NCBI GenBank assembly: GCA_025506515.1
Contig: CM046454.1
Coordinates: 61,598,478 to 61,662,477, forward strand
DNA length: 64,000 nt
Direction: 5' to 3'
DNA from: Flaveria trinervia
Lineage: Eukaryota > Streptophyta > Magnoliopsida > Asterales > Asteraceae
Part shown: in pieces, positions 46,191 through 56,951 of the stretch
How positions within the stretch are numbered: position 1 is the first letter of the stretch
Layout of the letters: each line of letters begins with the position of its first letter
Program-made: the position numbers and the translations under genes
Notes under the pieces: generated by a model
Seen by the model: only the letters and a program-made list of their open reading frames with translations
The model's database searches: none
Told to the model about the DNA's origin: nothing

Positions 46191-48109
46191 TTACCTGCCT
46201 AACTGGAAACACATCAAAGTCAGCGTTGCTGAGTGAGTTCTAGTTTTATAAATAAAACATACTTTACTTTACATTCATTCGTGATCATACATTATACGTA
46301 CATACAGATAGTATCAGTATTATCTTCATCATTCCGTTCATTAACTTTGCTCATTCAACGTGTTACATTATCGTTCACTTCTCTATCTAGATCCGGTCAG
46401 GCTTTACCCTCTTCATGGCACTCAGCCACGATTACTGAGGTCGAATGACCAAGATCCTGTTATGTACATTATTCCGATAATTCATTTACGTTCATTCATA
46501 CTTCCTTCTTTCATACATAATCTTTCGTTCATTTATACTTTCGTCCCTTCGAGTCTGTTGCAACAACAGGGTCGCTCACCTCATTAACAATCCCAACGAA
46601 TTCGCGCTATCCAAGTCTGTTGCAACCATATAGTTGCTCACCCCAATTGCCAATTTCAACGATAGCATGCTTTCCGAGTCTCTTACAACCATAGGGTTGC
46701 TCACCTCATGGCAACTTCACAATAACGCCCTGTCCGAGTCTGTTGCAACCATAGGCGTGCTCACCTCATAGCAATCTCAAGGATTACATACCATCCGAGT
46801 CTGTTGCAACAACAGGGTTGCTCACCTCATTTATGTGCTTGCAAGCCTTTCCTTCGTTCGTTCATCATTCAATAATGCATGCATTCTTAATTATGTTCCC
46901 CTTTCATTATCTTTCACTTTACGTTACATAATACTTCATTCATTCATTAACATGACACGTAAAGCCACCAGAAGGATAAACATACATCATAATAAGGAAC
47001 ATATCATATGCAATCGTCATCATCATACAGGGAAACATCATACATACGTAACAAGCCTAAACATGCAACATCATCATCATCATGCCCAGCATGTTCTCTA
47101 AGGCCTCAATCGTCATTTTACATGCTCTTACGAAAACCTTTACGTCAAAACTTACATCTGCCCTTTCTCCCGAAAGTCAGAAGTCAAATTGCGCTTCCCA
47201 CAGGTGCAACAGCCCTATTTGGGCGTATGGACACCCTTCAGTCGCATGGCCTCCATGCGACTGAACATCATGCGAATGAGTACCCAATCGTGCGAATGGA
47301 CTATGCGGATGGACCTCGTGTGAATGAGACTAATGCAGATGAGCACTTATGCGACTGGACCTTCAATCGCATGACCCCCATGCGACTGGCCTTTCAATCG
47401 TGCGAATGGACCTTCAATCGTGCGAATGGACCCCAATCGTGCGAATGGAACCCAATTGTGCGAATGGACCCCAATCGCACCCTAATCAGTCGTATGGCCT
47501 CCATTCGGCCTCCAGTCGGTCGCCTAGCGCTAGCTGATGCAGAATGCAGTTCATCCCGATTGCAGCCGAGGGTTTTCGGCCTCCAAACTCATCTAAACCC
47601 ATTTTAAGCCTAAATCAACCATCCTAAACCTTAGGGATGCATACCACAACACCATTCAAGCACACACAAGCTCACAATCAAGCCACAAACGCATCATACA
47701 TACACATACACATACACATACACAAAGGGGTCAACATACACACATTCAAAAAAACCGATTTTAGATGTGTTCCAGCCCCAAAATCGTTAGAAAACAAGTA
47801 AAAGAGGGGTCCTAGAACTCACACAAATGAGCACAACGACAAGGGCTTCGATTTGGCTTGCTACACGATGATTTTGGCGACCCGAACCAACCCGAACCGG
47901 CACTTTTCCTCTTCTTCTCTTCTTTCTCTCTTCTTCTCTTTATGAAGTCTGAAATGTGGGGTGTGTGGGGAGAGTGGGCTGCCCTCTCCCTACTAATATC
48001 ACCACATTTCCCAACTTTTCTTCGTTGGCGAGTTTGGTCCCTCAACTTTGAACTTTATTTTCTTTTCTTTCTTCACCGGCATCAAAATAATAAATATTCG
48101 GGCGTTACA
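46191..48109 (-). repeat. Element C 5' LTR, truncated at its U5 end
   Basis: Aligns with 37727-39610 of the other LTR with few differences (about 3 in the first 130 bases compared). The U5 end, PBS and gag that should lie to its left are replaced by fragment D. The outer end TGTAACGCCC (48109) and TSD are intact. Confidence 0.93.
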
Positions 48110-48640
48110 GTTTCCGTAACTGCTACATCTTTAGCAACACTAAGATTGCTTGCATCATTTGATGTACCTTGTGTTTCAACTGGATGAGAAGCCTGTTTTT
48201 GATTTCTGATCTCATTTGACAAGTCATCTGAGTGAGATGGTACCAGGCTGGGACCTTCTTCAGAAGAAACACTAAGGTTTTGTGACAGTTATCTGATAGG
48301 ATCAGCTTGAAGAGGAACATCTTCATTCATGTGTTCATCAAATGTAGGTGGAATCAATGGATAATTATCTCTTCTTTCTATAGATGATGAAGTATCACTT
48401 GAATGTATATTTCCTGCATCAAACAAGTGAAATTGGTCAAATGATTTTGTAAACGTGTCAATATCAAACAACTAGTTAGGACCATTTGTAGATTTGGGAA
48501 ACAAATGTTCCATGAATTGAACATTTGTAGATTCATCAATAATGTTCAATCTAGGATTGAACACTCTATAAGCCTTTGAAACAGAATAATAACCTACAAA
48601 GAATCCTTCATCAGACTTGGATGAAAATTTCCCAAATGGG
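48110..48640 (-). pseudogene. Element B pol: integrase C-terminal region and linker
   Basis: Minus-strand frames include SPFGKFSSKSDEGFFVGYYS and VFNPRLNIIDESTNVQF, the typical copia post-core block (..F..K.DEGIFLGYS..SKAYRV.N), and the variable Ser-rich linker before RT. Interrupted by element C at the GTTTC site. Confidence 0.8.
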
Positions 48641-49330
48641 CTCGTGTGTTTAATATTAAGACTGGACAACCAAATGATTTGAGGAATCCAATAAATGGTT
48701 TCCATGAAAGATCAGTTCATAAGGTGTCATGTTACTTTCTTTAACAATCAGAGTTCGATTTTGCACAAAGCACGATGTGTTAACTGCTTCTGCCCAGAAT
48801 GTGATTAGCAGTTTAGCATCTGCTAGCATCGTTTTTGCTGCTTCAATCAGTGTTCTATTTCGCCTTTCAGCTACTCTATTTTGTTGAGGAGTTCTAGCTT
48901 CACTGAATTGATGAGCAATGCCTTTGGTTGTACAAAAGGAACTCATATTTTCATTCTTGAATTTAGTACCATTATCACTTCTTATTATTTTGACCTTAAG
49001 ATCAAGTTGATTTTCAATTTTAGTGATAAATTCTTGAATGATTTAGGATGCTTCGTTTTTATGAAGTAGGAAGAACACCCATATGAATCGTGAAAAGTCA
49101 TCAATATTCACTAAACAATACTGTTTCTTTCACATACTCATTACATGAGTTGGTCCAGACAGATCCATGTGAAGTAGCTTCAATGGAGTATCGTTAGTGT
49201 TCACCAGCTTGGTTTTGTGAGACGATTTGTGTTATTTTCATTTGAGGCATGTTGTACATTGATCAATAAAATTGAATTATTTTTTAGGAACACCAATGAC
49301 ATGGTTTCCTTTGACTAACTTGTTCATATT
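48641..49330 (-). CDS. Element B integrase
   Basis: Minus-strand translation shows HMDLSGPT (first Asp, about 49150), IIRSDNGTKFKN (second Asp, about 48970) and TPQQNRVAERRNRTLIEAAK (Glu, about 48880), so the DDE triad can be read. A CTTCLK-like end of the HHCC finger is at about 49255. Small frameshifts split the domain (frame 48946-48656 is the longest piece). Confidence 0.85.
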
Positions 49331-49506
49331 TTTAAAGTTAGTGTGCCCCAAACGTCTATGCCAAAGCTGTGACTCATCAAATGATGCTTTAGACAAAAGA
49401 CATATTTCTTCCTTAGGTGATGCAGAACACAGGTTTAAGACATATGTATTATTCTTCCTCGGAGTCTTTAAGACAACCCATTCTTCAGGGATCTGAAATC
49501 CAGGTT

Positions 49507-49806
49507 TCAGAATGTAGCAATGAGTGTATGTAAGTGACTGGAATATTTTTTATCGTAGATCTGAGACACACTTAGCAGATTGAAATTCAGTTGTTCACAG
49601 TAGTTCACTCTGTCAAAGCTCAACATCCCATTTGTCACAGATCCTTCTCCTGTAATTCTACCACCTTCTGAATCTCCACCGAATGCCACAGTAGTTCCTT
49701 GTATGTGCTTGAAGTCATGAAGGAGGGAACGATCTCCAGTCATGTGTCGGGAGCATCCACTGTTTACGTACCATAGGCTATTAGACCTGTGTGGATGAAC
49801 CTGCAA
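49507..49806 (-). CDS. Element B protease and start of integrase zinc-finger region
   Basis: WYVNSGCSRHMTGD corresponds to the copia aspartic protease motif WxxDSGCSRHMTG. The catalytic Asp codon is AAC (Asn), one G-to-A change from GAC, so it should be inactive. Continues with FGGDSEGGRITGEGSV and LNFNLLSVSQI, as expected for this family. Confidence 0.88.
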   Translation of the reverse strand: MQVHPHRSNSLWYVNSGCSRHMTGDRSLLHDFKHIQGTTVAFGGDSEGGRITGEGSVTNGMLSFDRVNYCEQLNFNLLSVSQIYDKKYSSHLHTLIATF

Positions 49807-49903
49807 GCAAAAAGAACTAATTATAATAAGGAACCCAAGCCATGATGGTCTTGGGTTTCCCGTTCCTATTCATGATAGTGACCTCCTGGTATTTCCCTCT
49901 AAA

Positions 49904-50203
49904 TTATGATTTGGATGGAGGTGTTCTGGGAGATTTTTGGTAATGAATTGGTTGAGTCATCTCATCAACATCTACTGAGGAGTCAGATGAATAATGAAAT
50001 CGTTGGTCTCTATTTCTCTGTAAAAATTTAGCCTGTTTTTCATTATCAAAAGTAGGTTTTTGCTTAGGAATGTCAAGTTTGTGTTTCATTGTGAGATGAT
50101 TTCTTTGTCCCTTCCTCAATTCCTTCGAATTATTTCTTACATTTGTTGATCTAGGTGTCCTAGATTGAGTATTATGAAGATGAGGTCTGACAGAGTGCAT
50201 CAT
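49904..50203 (-). CDS. Element B gag-protease linker, basic part
   Basis: A basic, low-complexity frame (RNNSKELRKGQRNHLTMKHK...) between the knuckle cluster and the protease. Such long linkers occur in SIRE-type copia. No domain recognised. Confidence 0.5.
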   Translation of the reverse strand: MMHSVRPHLHNTQSRTPRSTNVRNNSKELRKGQRNHLTMKHKLDIPKQKPTFDNEKQAKFLQRNRDQRFHYSSDSSVDVDEMTQPIHYQKSPRTPPSKS

Positions 50204-50215
50204 AGTAGATGCTTT

Positions 50216-50590
50216 TTAGATGGGCTTGTGTTGGGGAATTCTCAAACCCTTATGATTGAAGTAACAATCAAATGTATTGTGATTGTTCATATCATAGATT
50301 GAACAATACTTGTTGAAATAGAAGTTTTTGGTGGAGTGATTGTTCATATCACAGATAGAGCAATATTGATTAAAGAAGCATTTATCTGTCTTGTGATTGA
50401 ACATTTCACAAATGTCACAATACATTTGTTTGTTTCTTGAATCATATTTTTCCTTGTTTGACTCAACTGATATTTTCATTTGATGAGTCACTTTCTTTTC
50501 TTTAGGTGATGAATCAGAATCAGCCCTTTTAGTAGTTTGCTTCACAACACTACTTTTGTTTAGTTGTCTGGGATGTTTCCGTTTCTTCAA
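50216..50590 (-). CDS. Element B linker with tandem CCHC zinc knuckles
   Basis: Three 19-residue repeats at 50419-50264: CDICEMFNHKTDKC (complete CX2CX4HX4C), CSICDMNNHSTKNF (last Cys replaced) and CSIYDMNNHNTFDC (second Cys replaced). They are separate from the main gag knuckle at 51782-51823. Preceded by a Lys/Ser-rich basic stretch. Likely nucleic-acid-binding in the intact ancestor. Confidence 0.75.
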   Translation of the reverse strand: MKKRKHPRQLNKSSVVKQTTKRADSDSSPKEKKVTHQMKISVESNKEKYDSRNKQMYCDICEMFNHKTDKCFFNQYCSICDMNNHSTKNFYFNKYCSIYDMNNHNTFDCYFNHKGLRIPQHKPI

Positions 50591-50712
50591 CCTTTTTCTT
50601 ACTTCTTTCTCAAACTAGTCAACATGTTCCTTGTTACAGATATCAAATCCAATTCCCTGCCTTAATCTTGAAGACTGAGGGTCTGATGAAGTTTTATGTG
50701 TTGAACTTAGTG

Positions 50713-51225
50713 TTATAGTTGTTTCTTGTGCAGTGAAACCTTTTCTGATTTGCTTGAATTTTGTGGAGATACAATCTCATTATCAAAACTACTCTTAGTA
50801 GTGGGTTTCACTGTCTTGACATATTTCTTTTTGCCTTGTAAAACAGATGGTATGAATTTTATAAAAGGTACAATTGCTTTTACAGGGCTTGATGGTTTTA
50901 TGACACTCACTGTCTTATCTGAGCACTCTTTGATTTTGATTGGGTGACCTAACTTGATTTTATCCTTATTGGTTTCAATATAAACGTCAAGTTTGTTTTG
51001 AGGATTGGTCACCTGTTTCACTACAGATTTAGGTTCCATAGTTTTAGGTTCAATTACTTTAGAGAGTGAGATAGATTCAGGCATGACAGTGTAGTTGTCA
51101 TTGTATGGTGGAGGACATGAATTATACCCAATCCCTGTCATGTCCTTTAGATCCTTTTGGGAATCCAGCATCTCTTGCAGCTTGACTGAAGACATTTGAA
51201 ATTTTTCAAGTTTCATTTCAGTCAT
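50713..51225 (-). CDS. Element B gag-protease linker, N-terminal part
   Basis: A 170-residue Lys/Pro/Val/Ser-rich frame (KAIVPFIKFIPSVLQGKKKY ...) without recognised domain, in the expected place between the gag knuckle and the downstream knuckles. 51226-51780 (minus) is further coding-like coiled sequence (AQSKAQQSMTEMKLEKFQ-type) with stops. Confidence 0.5.
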   Translation of the reverse strand: MTEMKLEKFQMSSVKLQEMLDSQKDLKDMTGIGYNSCPPPYNDNYTVMPESISLSKVIEPKTMEPKSVVKQVTNPQNKLDVYIETNKDKIKLGHPIKIKECSDKTVSVIKPSSPVKAIVPFIKFIPSVLQGKKKYVKTVKPTTKSSFDNEIVSPQNSSKSEKVSLHKKQL

Positions 51226-51781
51226 AGATTGTTGAGCCTTAGATTGAGCTAACTTTTTAGTAAGCAGCTCATTCTCAGCTGTAAGAGTGTACTTCTCACC
51301 ATGCAGTTTTTCTATGTCAGAGATGAGAGATTTAATTTTGATTTCAAAGTTTTTTTATTTCTCTCTTCATCATCTCTGACTTTACCTTTTCTTATTTGAT
51401 TTTATCTGCCAGTTTGTGATTATGCTCCCTATACCCTTGCAATTCATTAATGCATTTTTCACTACAAAGGTTAGATTTTACCTCAGTAGGCATTGGAGAT
51501 GGTCCATCATTGATGAGAGCCATAAGAGCATGATTTTAAAATTGAGGCTTGACTTCATTTGCATACACACTCCAATCACATACTCCATCTTGCTTTATCA
51601 CTAGAGCACTGGCTGAAGACTGACTGCTTCCATGAGCTTGATTTGTCAGTTGTGGTGGATTCTGATATGATTGGTGTTGATGATACTACTGCTGTTGGTT
51701 GCTTGAGTGAAAGCTTGAGTTAGGCTGTGAGGATGATTGGCCTGGAGAGTTCCTTTGATAGTTGTTTCTCTTAGGGGCAAT

Positions 51782-51823
51782 GCACTCTCTTGAGAAGTGG
51801 CCAGCCATGCCACAATTGAAGCA
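51782..51823 (-). other. Element B main gag zinc knuckle
   Basis: CFNCGMAGHFSREC, a complete CX2CX4HX4C knuckle, preceded by Lys; the nucleocapsid motif. Confidence 0.92.
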
Positions 51824-51864
51824 TTTCACCTTGGATTTATCATATCCAAGCTTTGTATTTTCAT

Positions 51865-52990
51865 TCAGGCCCAGCTTTCTTCCTTTCTGAAGAACTTCTT
51901 AGCTCTCATTGCAATCATGGACATTTGCCATTGTAGATCCATTTCTTCCACATCACCTGGATCCATTTCCTCCAGATCTTCTTGAATGAGATGAGCAGAA
52001 GTGAGTCTTCCTCCCAAGTAGGCTTCAAAGCTTGCAACAAATGCATTGTAAGTTGCCTTTTGTTCTTCTGATCTTGATTCTTCAGGATCGGTTTGAGGAA
52101 CAGTATTGACTCTGGGAGTTTGAGGAGCAGCAGTGACTCTAGGAGGTTGAGATGAAGTTGAAGGATGATTGATTGGTAGAGTTGCAATGAACCCAGTATT
52201 GTTCATTTGATCTCTAGATAAGATAAAACCATCCTCCTCAGTGATGAATGCATTTTCCACAAAATGAGATTCTGATGGAAATTTGTAGGCCTCAATCACT
52301 CTAGGTCCACCAAGATTTCTACTTCTTTCATCAAGTTCTAAAGCTTCAATTTTGGCTATCATGATGTCTAGAGTAGTACTCTCAAGATCAAGAGTATTTT
52401 TCAGCATGGTTACATATGGTTTCCAGCTTTCAGGGAGACTGTGAAGCATCTTTTGTTTAATTCTTTAATTTTGTAAGTGACTCCCATGATTTCCAAGTCA
52501 TTACTAACTGTACAAATCTGTGTAGTTGTTTAGATATTGATTCTCCCTTGGTGTGGTAGAATATTTCATACTGATTAACAAGCTTGTCTTTGTTGATTTC
52601 AGCCACTTCACTACTTCCTTCACACATGATTTTGAGTGCATCCCACACAGCTTTTGCAGTTCCATACTTCTCCAATCTTTTCAGCACATCCATCTTGAGT
52701 GCTTGAGTCAGAATTGAGTAGGCTTTGAGGTCTATCTTGATTTTCTTGTAGTCTTCTTTATCTAATGTCAGATCTTCAATGGGTATTCTAGCAGTTCTGT
52801 ATATTGCAGCTTGATCTGCAGACAGAGTAACCGGGATGTGTGGCCCTTTGCATATTGATATCCAGAAATCAGGATCTACACCTGTGATGTAATTCCTAAA
52901 CCTGATTTTCCATTGTTTAAACTCAGATTTATATTTAAGCATTGGAGGTTTAAGTTTATGACCAAGTTCTGAGTAGCTGTTAGAATCCAT
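51865..52990 (-). CDS. Element B gag
   Basis: MDSNSYSELGHKLKPPMLKY opens at 52990. The core (FKQWKIRFRNYITGVDPDFW, KAVWDALKIMCEGSSEV, NQYEIFYHTKGESISKQLHR) is of the copia UBN2 gag type. The frame is lost near 52455 (after TKLKN) and continues at 52449-51865 as MLHSLPESWKPYVTML ... LDIMIAKIEALE ..., leading to the knuckle at 51823. Structural protein of the particle; broken by at least one frameshift. Confidence 0.88.
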
Positions 52991-53269
52991 TTTAACTACG
53001 TGTTTAACTGGTATAATATAGATTTAGTTGATTTTTAGGATTGATTAGTCCAACTAGTCCAAACAGTTCCAATGAATTTCAGAAGCAGATCTATGATGGT
53101 ATTTGAGTTTCTTGCTATTGTGAGTATTTTGGTGAGTATGTGTTGACAAGAGTAATTTCTGTTGTTTACTAAGTAGAGAATATGATACACTCTACTAGCA
53201 ACTCGATTACCAGATCATTCAAATTCTATTCAGTTCTTTCGCAGATCTAAAAGAGAATCGAGAGCCAAA

Positions 53270-53281
53270 GCTCTGATACCA
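53270..53281 (-). other. Element B primer binding site
   Basis: Minus strand TGGTATCAGAGC, complementary to the 3' end of initiator-Met tRNA, two bases after the LTR end (53284). Confidence 0.92.
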
Positions 53282-53283
53282 AT

Positions 53284-54023
53284 TGACTGGGGTTGAGTAA
53301 GAGTGAGATTCTTATTATGAATCGAATATGGTAATCAAGTTAGTGATTGAGTGGCGGAAACAAACAATCAAAGAACATTCAATGCAAGAAAAATACTCAT
53401 AAATGCTTTTGTATTGATATGTGAAAGTTGATGAATTACATAGAATAATTACAACAAAAATTCTCTATCTATTAGCCGTCACTCATGTACGAGGTATCTA
53501 TTCTATTTATAGGCAGACAAGATGCCTTTTACAAAATAACTAAACTACCCATGACCTATTACATCAGAACTAGTCTAAGTCTTCATCCGCATTGACAAAT
53601 GCGGATGAGTTAACTTGATCAACATTTCTTCACTTCATCAACCGCATTAGTATGTTGGTCATCCGCATTGTTTAATGCAGATGAACAAATACTTACGCGC
53701 ATTTGTTCGGTCATCCGCATTTGTCAATGCGGATGAGCAAAGTCTTGTCCGTATTCACTTTTAGTCTTCAACATTAGTCAATGCGGAAGAGTAAATACTT
53801 GTCCACATTTGTTCTTGGTCTTTCGCATTTGTCAATGCGGAAGAACAAATACTTGTCTGTATTTGTTTTATGTCTTCCGCATTTGACAAATGCGGGAGAC
53901 AATACTTTGTTCTTCTTAGCAGATTGTTCATCCGCATTTCTTCTTGGACTTGAGGGATTTCAGCAAAGTAATCATCAAATCACCCATTGAGTTAGTATGT
54001 ATGATCCTTTCAAGGGTCCAACA
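53284..54023 (-). repeat. Element B 5' LTR
   Basis: 740 bp, partner of 34128-34888, with the same hairpin array (53584-53902). Followed on the right by the GAAGT duplicate (54024-54028) and resumption of the element A LTR. Confidence 0.96.
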
Positions 54024-54028
54024 GAAGT

Positions 54029-55095
54029 CATAGATGATATGATGGGTGATGTATGATGTGACTTGAATGATGATGTGTGATTGATGCTTATGCACGATGA
54101 TGTTGTATGATGATTATGTATGATTGTATGATATGTTCCTTATTACGTATGATGTTGTGACTTTACGTGGTGTGATTATGATAATGAACGTAAAGTGTTA
54201 TCTTGATGAAGTGAAAGATTTAAGATAATGAAAGTGGAACATAATTAATAAATGAAAAGTCTTGCAAGCAAATAAAGGAGGTTCACAACTCATTGAGAGT
54301 TGTTAGCTTAACTGTGTGTTACAGCGTGCGTTTTTGCCTAACTCATAAGGTTTCATACACACAGTAGGAGTTAGTCTTGGTGATTGCTCCAATATGTGTG
54401 ATTTGGTAATTAATATGTGTTATGTAGCGTGTGATTTTGGCTAACCCATAAGAGATCACACACACAGGGGGAGTTAGTCTATGTTACTACTCCATACGTG
54501 CGATATGTGCGACATGGGGTCCTTGTCGTTTAACCCTAGATGATATAGCTTTGTGCGTAAAAGGGGGTTTAAGTACATGACAGGACCTAGATAGAAGTGA
54601 AAAGATAATAAATGTACGAAAAGTGCGATACGTACGAGAGGTGCGAAACGTGCGAAATGTACGAAACGAATGATGATGAAGATAATAACTATTACCTTGA
54701 TGTACGTATGATGTGTGATCACATGCGATAGTAAAGAAAATGTTTTAATGAATAAAAGGTAATATAAAGTTTTATAAAACTAGAACTCACTCAGCAACAT
54801 TGACTTTTATGTGTTTCCAGTTGGCAGGTAATTGTTGTTGAGGATGGCAAGGGGCGGCTACTTGGCTCATTTTGGATGGCATCCATTTTATGTTGCGATA
54901 ATGTTTTTGCATTATAATATGAACAAATGATATTTTGTAATGAATGTTGTATAATTTTGCAAAAGTGATTATTATATTAAAATGAAATGTTTGTTTTAAT
55001 ATTTCCGCTACAATGTTTTATTAAAGATAATGTAAAGATATGTTCTATGTGCGATGATTGACAAGCCGTGAACGTCCCGGGAACGGGGCCTTACA
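54029..55095 (+). repeat. Element A 5' LTR, second part
   Basis: Continues from 34127 and aligns with 61402-62461 of the 3' LTR (GATGTATGATGTGACTTG, TCCAGTTGGCAGGTAATTG); ends GGGGCCTTACA at 55095. Confidence 0.95.
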
Positions 55096-55098
55096 AGT

Positions 55099-55110
55099 TG
55101 GTATCAAAGC
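55099..55110 (+). other. Element A primer binding site
   Basis: TGGTATCAAAGC, one base from the initiator-Met tRNA complement, three bases after the LTR. Confidence 0.88.
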
Positions 55111-55443
55111 TAAAGTTTAAGTGAAACGGGTAAATTTTCAAAAGAAACCTAAACTTAAACTGAAAATGGGACGGAAAAGGAAGGGATGCCAGTCCGAGTA
55201 GCTGCGTGCCATCAGGTATTTAATGATTAACCGGCATTATGTGCGCACGTTATGTGGTTTATGTGTTGTTAGTAGATTTAGATACCGATGAAGTCAGGAT
55301 AGGAAATGCTTGGGGTATAAAGAGTAAAGTAAGTGGCTAATCACAACTGGCCACTATAATTAGGGACTTACTATATTTTACATAAACTGAGCTATTCCCT
55401 TGAATGATCGTGTTAGTGTTTGAATCTTATAGTGTGTTAGAGG

Positions 55444-56545
55444 ATGGCCGGTGGAAGATCGTCAAAGGCTTCACGTAGTGGGGTCGTGGTTGGCGTGGTG
55501 CTGAACCACGGGCCACAAGAGGAAGGCCTAGAGCCGAAGCGGTGGTTCATGCAGACGATCCTACCGTCTGTGGTGACCGAAATGATAAAGGTTGTGCGGG
55601 AAGGAGATAGAAGGGAGAGGAACAAGTCCTCGGGAGGATGGGAGCGACCAAAGACTAAGATGGTTTTCTCCGAGGATGAGTAGGAGGAGGAAGAGCCTGT
55701 GCCGGAGGCGGCAGGAGGCTGTAACTATGGGGCATTTCAAAGATGCAAGCCCTTACCTTTGATGGTAATGGCATTGTTATTGCTGCTCACCGGTAGGTGA
55801 GAGAGATGGAAGCTGTTCTCGACATTAGCGAGTGTCAGGAAGATCAGAAAGTGAATTTTGCCACCCACTCATTCATGGACTCGGCATTGTATTGGTGGAA
55901 CAATATCATACAAGCCGAGGGTAGCAGGGCTATCGGGAGAATGAGGTGGCCGGAGTTGAAGAAGCTGGTGATTGAAGAGTTTTGTCCTCACCGAGAGATG
56001 GACAAGGTTGAGAGAGAGTTCCTGCAGCTAGAGGTAGGGATAATGACACATCAGCAAGATACCACCAAGTTCAATGAGATGGCACGACTGGTGCCAGATC
56101 AAGTAACGCCTCTATTACGAAAGATTAAGAGGTATATCTAGGGCTTGCTGGCGGATATCCGTAGGCACATGATTGTTTCCCGACCGATTACGTTTAGGTA
56201 GGCAGTTGATTTGGGGGGAATGTTGTATGACGAGCGAGTGGTAGTGGTGGCTGAGGTGAGAAAGAAGGGTGGCGGTGACCGAAATTGGAATTGGAAATGG
56301 TTTAGACGTGGCGGAGCCGCTCCAAACAACAAGGTGGCGAAGGTGGGTGACCGGCGTGTGGTCACGTCTGGTGCAGGATCGAAGAGATGTGGTAAATACG
56401 GGAAGGAGCATTCGGGGGAATGCAAATGGGAATCAAACATCTGCTTCAAATGTAGGAAGCCTGGTCATATGGCTAGAGATTGTGGGGGTTATAAGGTGTT
56501 ATAACTATGGAGAAAATGACCACCTGAGCAGGGATTGCAAGAAGC
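55444..56545 (+). pseudogene. Element A gag with zinc knuckles, broken
   Basis: The start MAGGRSSKASRSG is stopped at 55681. The gag core is at 55797-56141 (ATHSFMDSALYWWNNI, RWPELKKLVIEEFCPHREMD). CCHC-type motifs follow: CGKYGKEHSGEC (incomplete), CFKCRKPGHMARDC (56442-56483, complete) and CYNYGENDHLSRDC (56497-56538, second Cys changed), the last in another frame. At least two stops and one frameshift. Confidence 0.85.
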
Positions 56546-56599
56546 CAAGGGCTGAAGGTTCAGGAGTGAAGAAGGCTGGAGGAGAAGGGCAGCGGGCGA

Positions 56600-56950
56600 G
56601 TGCCAGACCGTTCGCGATGATGCAGGAGGAGGCCAGGACAGACCCTGATGTTGTGTTAGGAACGTTTCTAGTCAACCAAACTCTAACTTCTGTGTTATTT
56701 GATTCTGGTGCTAGTAAAAGTTTTATTTCTGCTACTTTCTGTGCTAAATTGCCCGTTATTAGCAAGAATATAGATAAGCCCTTCGATGTAGAAACTGTCA
56801 TAGGTAAGTCTACCAAGATCTCTGAGGTGATAGAAGGTTGTGACATAGAATTAGAAGGTCACAAGTTTCCTGTTAGACCATTTGTGATGACCTTAGGCGG
56901 GTTTGATGTAGTCCTAAGAATGGATTAGTTGGCGGACTACGAAGCGAAAT
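56600..56950 (+). pseudogene. Element A protease
   Basis: Frame 56269-56928 contains LFDSGASKSFISATFC, the aspartic protease DSGA motif, intact, and FVMTLGGFDVVLRMD, where the usual GMDWL continuation is broken by TAG after RMD. Confidence 0.85.
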
Positions 56951-56951
56951 C

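Larger units (their letters stand above)
37481..48109 (-). mobile_element. Element C: Ty3/gypsy chromovirus inserted in element B
   Basis: LTRs (minus strand TGTAACGCCC ... GGCCTTACA) at 37481-39610 and, truncated, about 46191-48109. Flanking duplicate GTTTC (37476-37480 and 48110-48114) is perfect, so the outer ends are the original insertion. Inside, on the minus strand, are RT, RNase H, integrase and chromodomain; gag, protease and about 245 bases of the 5' LTR with the PBS are gone, replaced by fragment D. The LTR is clearly related to element A (shared GAACTCACTCAGCAAC and GGGAACGGGGCCTTACA). Confidence 0.95.
34128..54023 (-). mobile_element. Element B: Ty1/copia retrotransposon inserted in the A 5' LTR
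   Basis: LTRs (minus strand TGTTGGACCC ... CCCCAGTCA) at 34128-34888 and 53284-54023, flanked by the 5-bp duplication GAAGT (34123-34127, 54024-54028). Minus-strand order: PBS, gag, zinc knuckle, linker with further knuckles, protease, integrase, [element C], then a post-pol coding block and PPT. The RT and RNase H domains are absent. The protease-before-integrase order marks it as Ty1/copia. The long linker and extra 3' coding recall the SIRE/Maximus lineage, which is inference. Confidence 0.95.
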
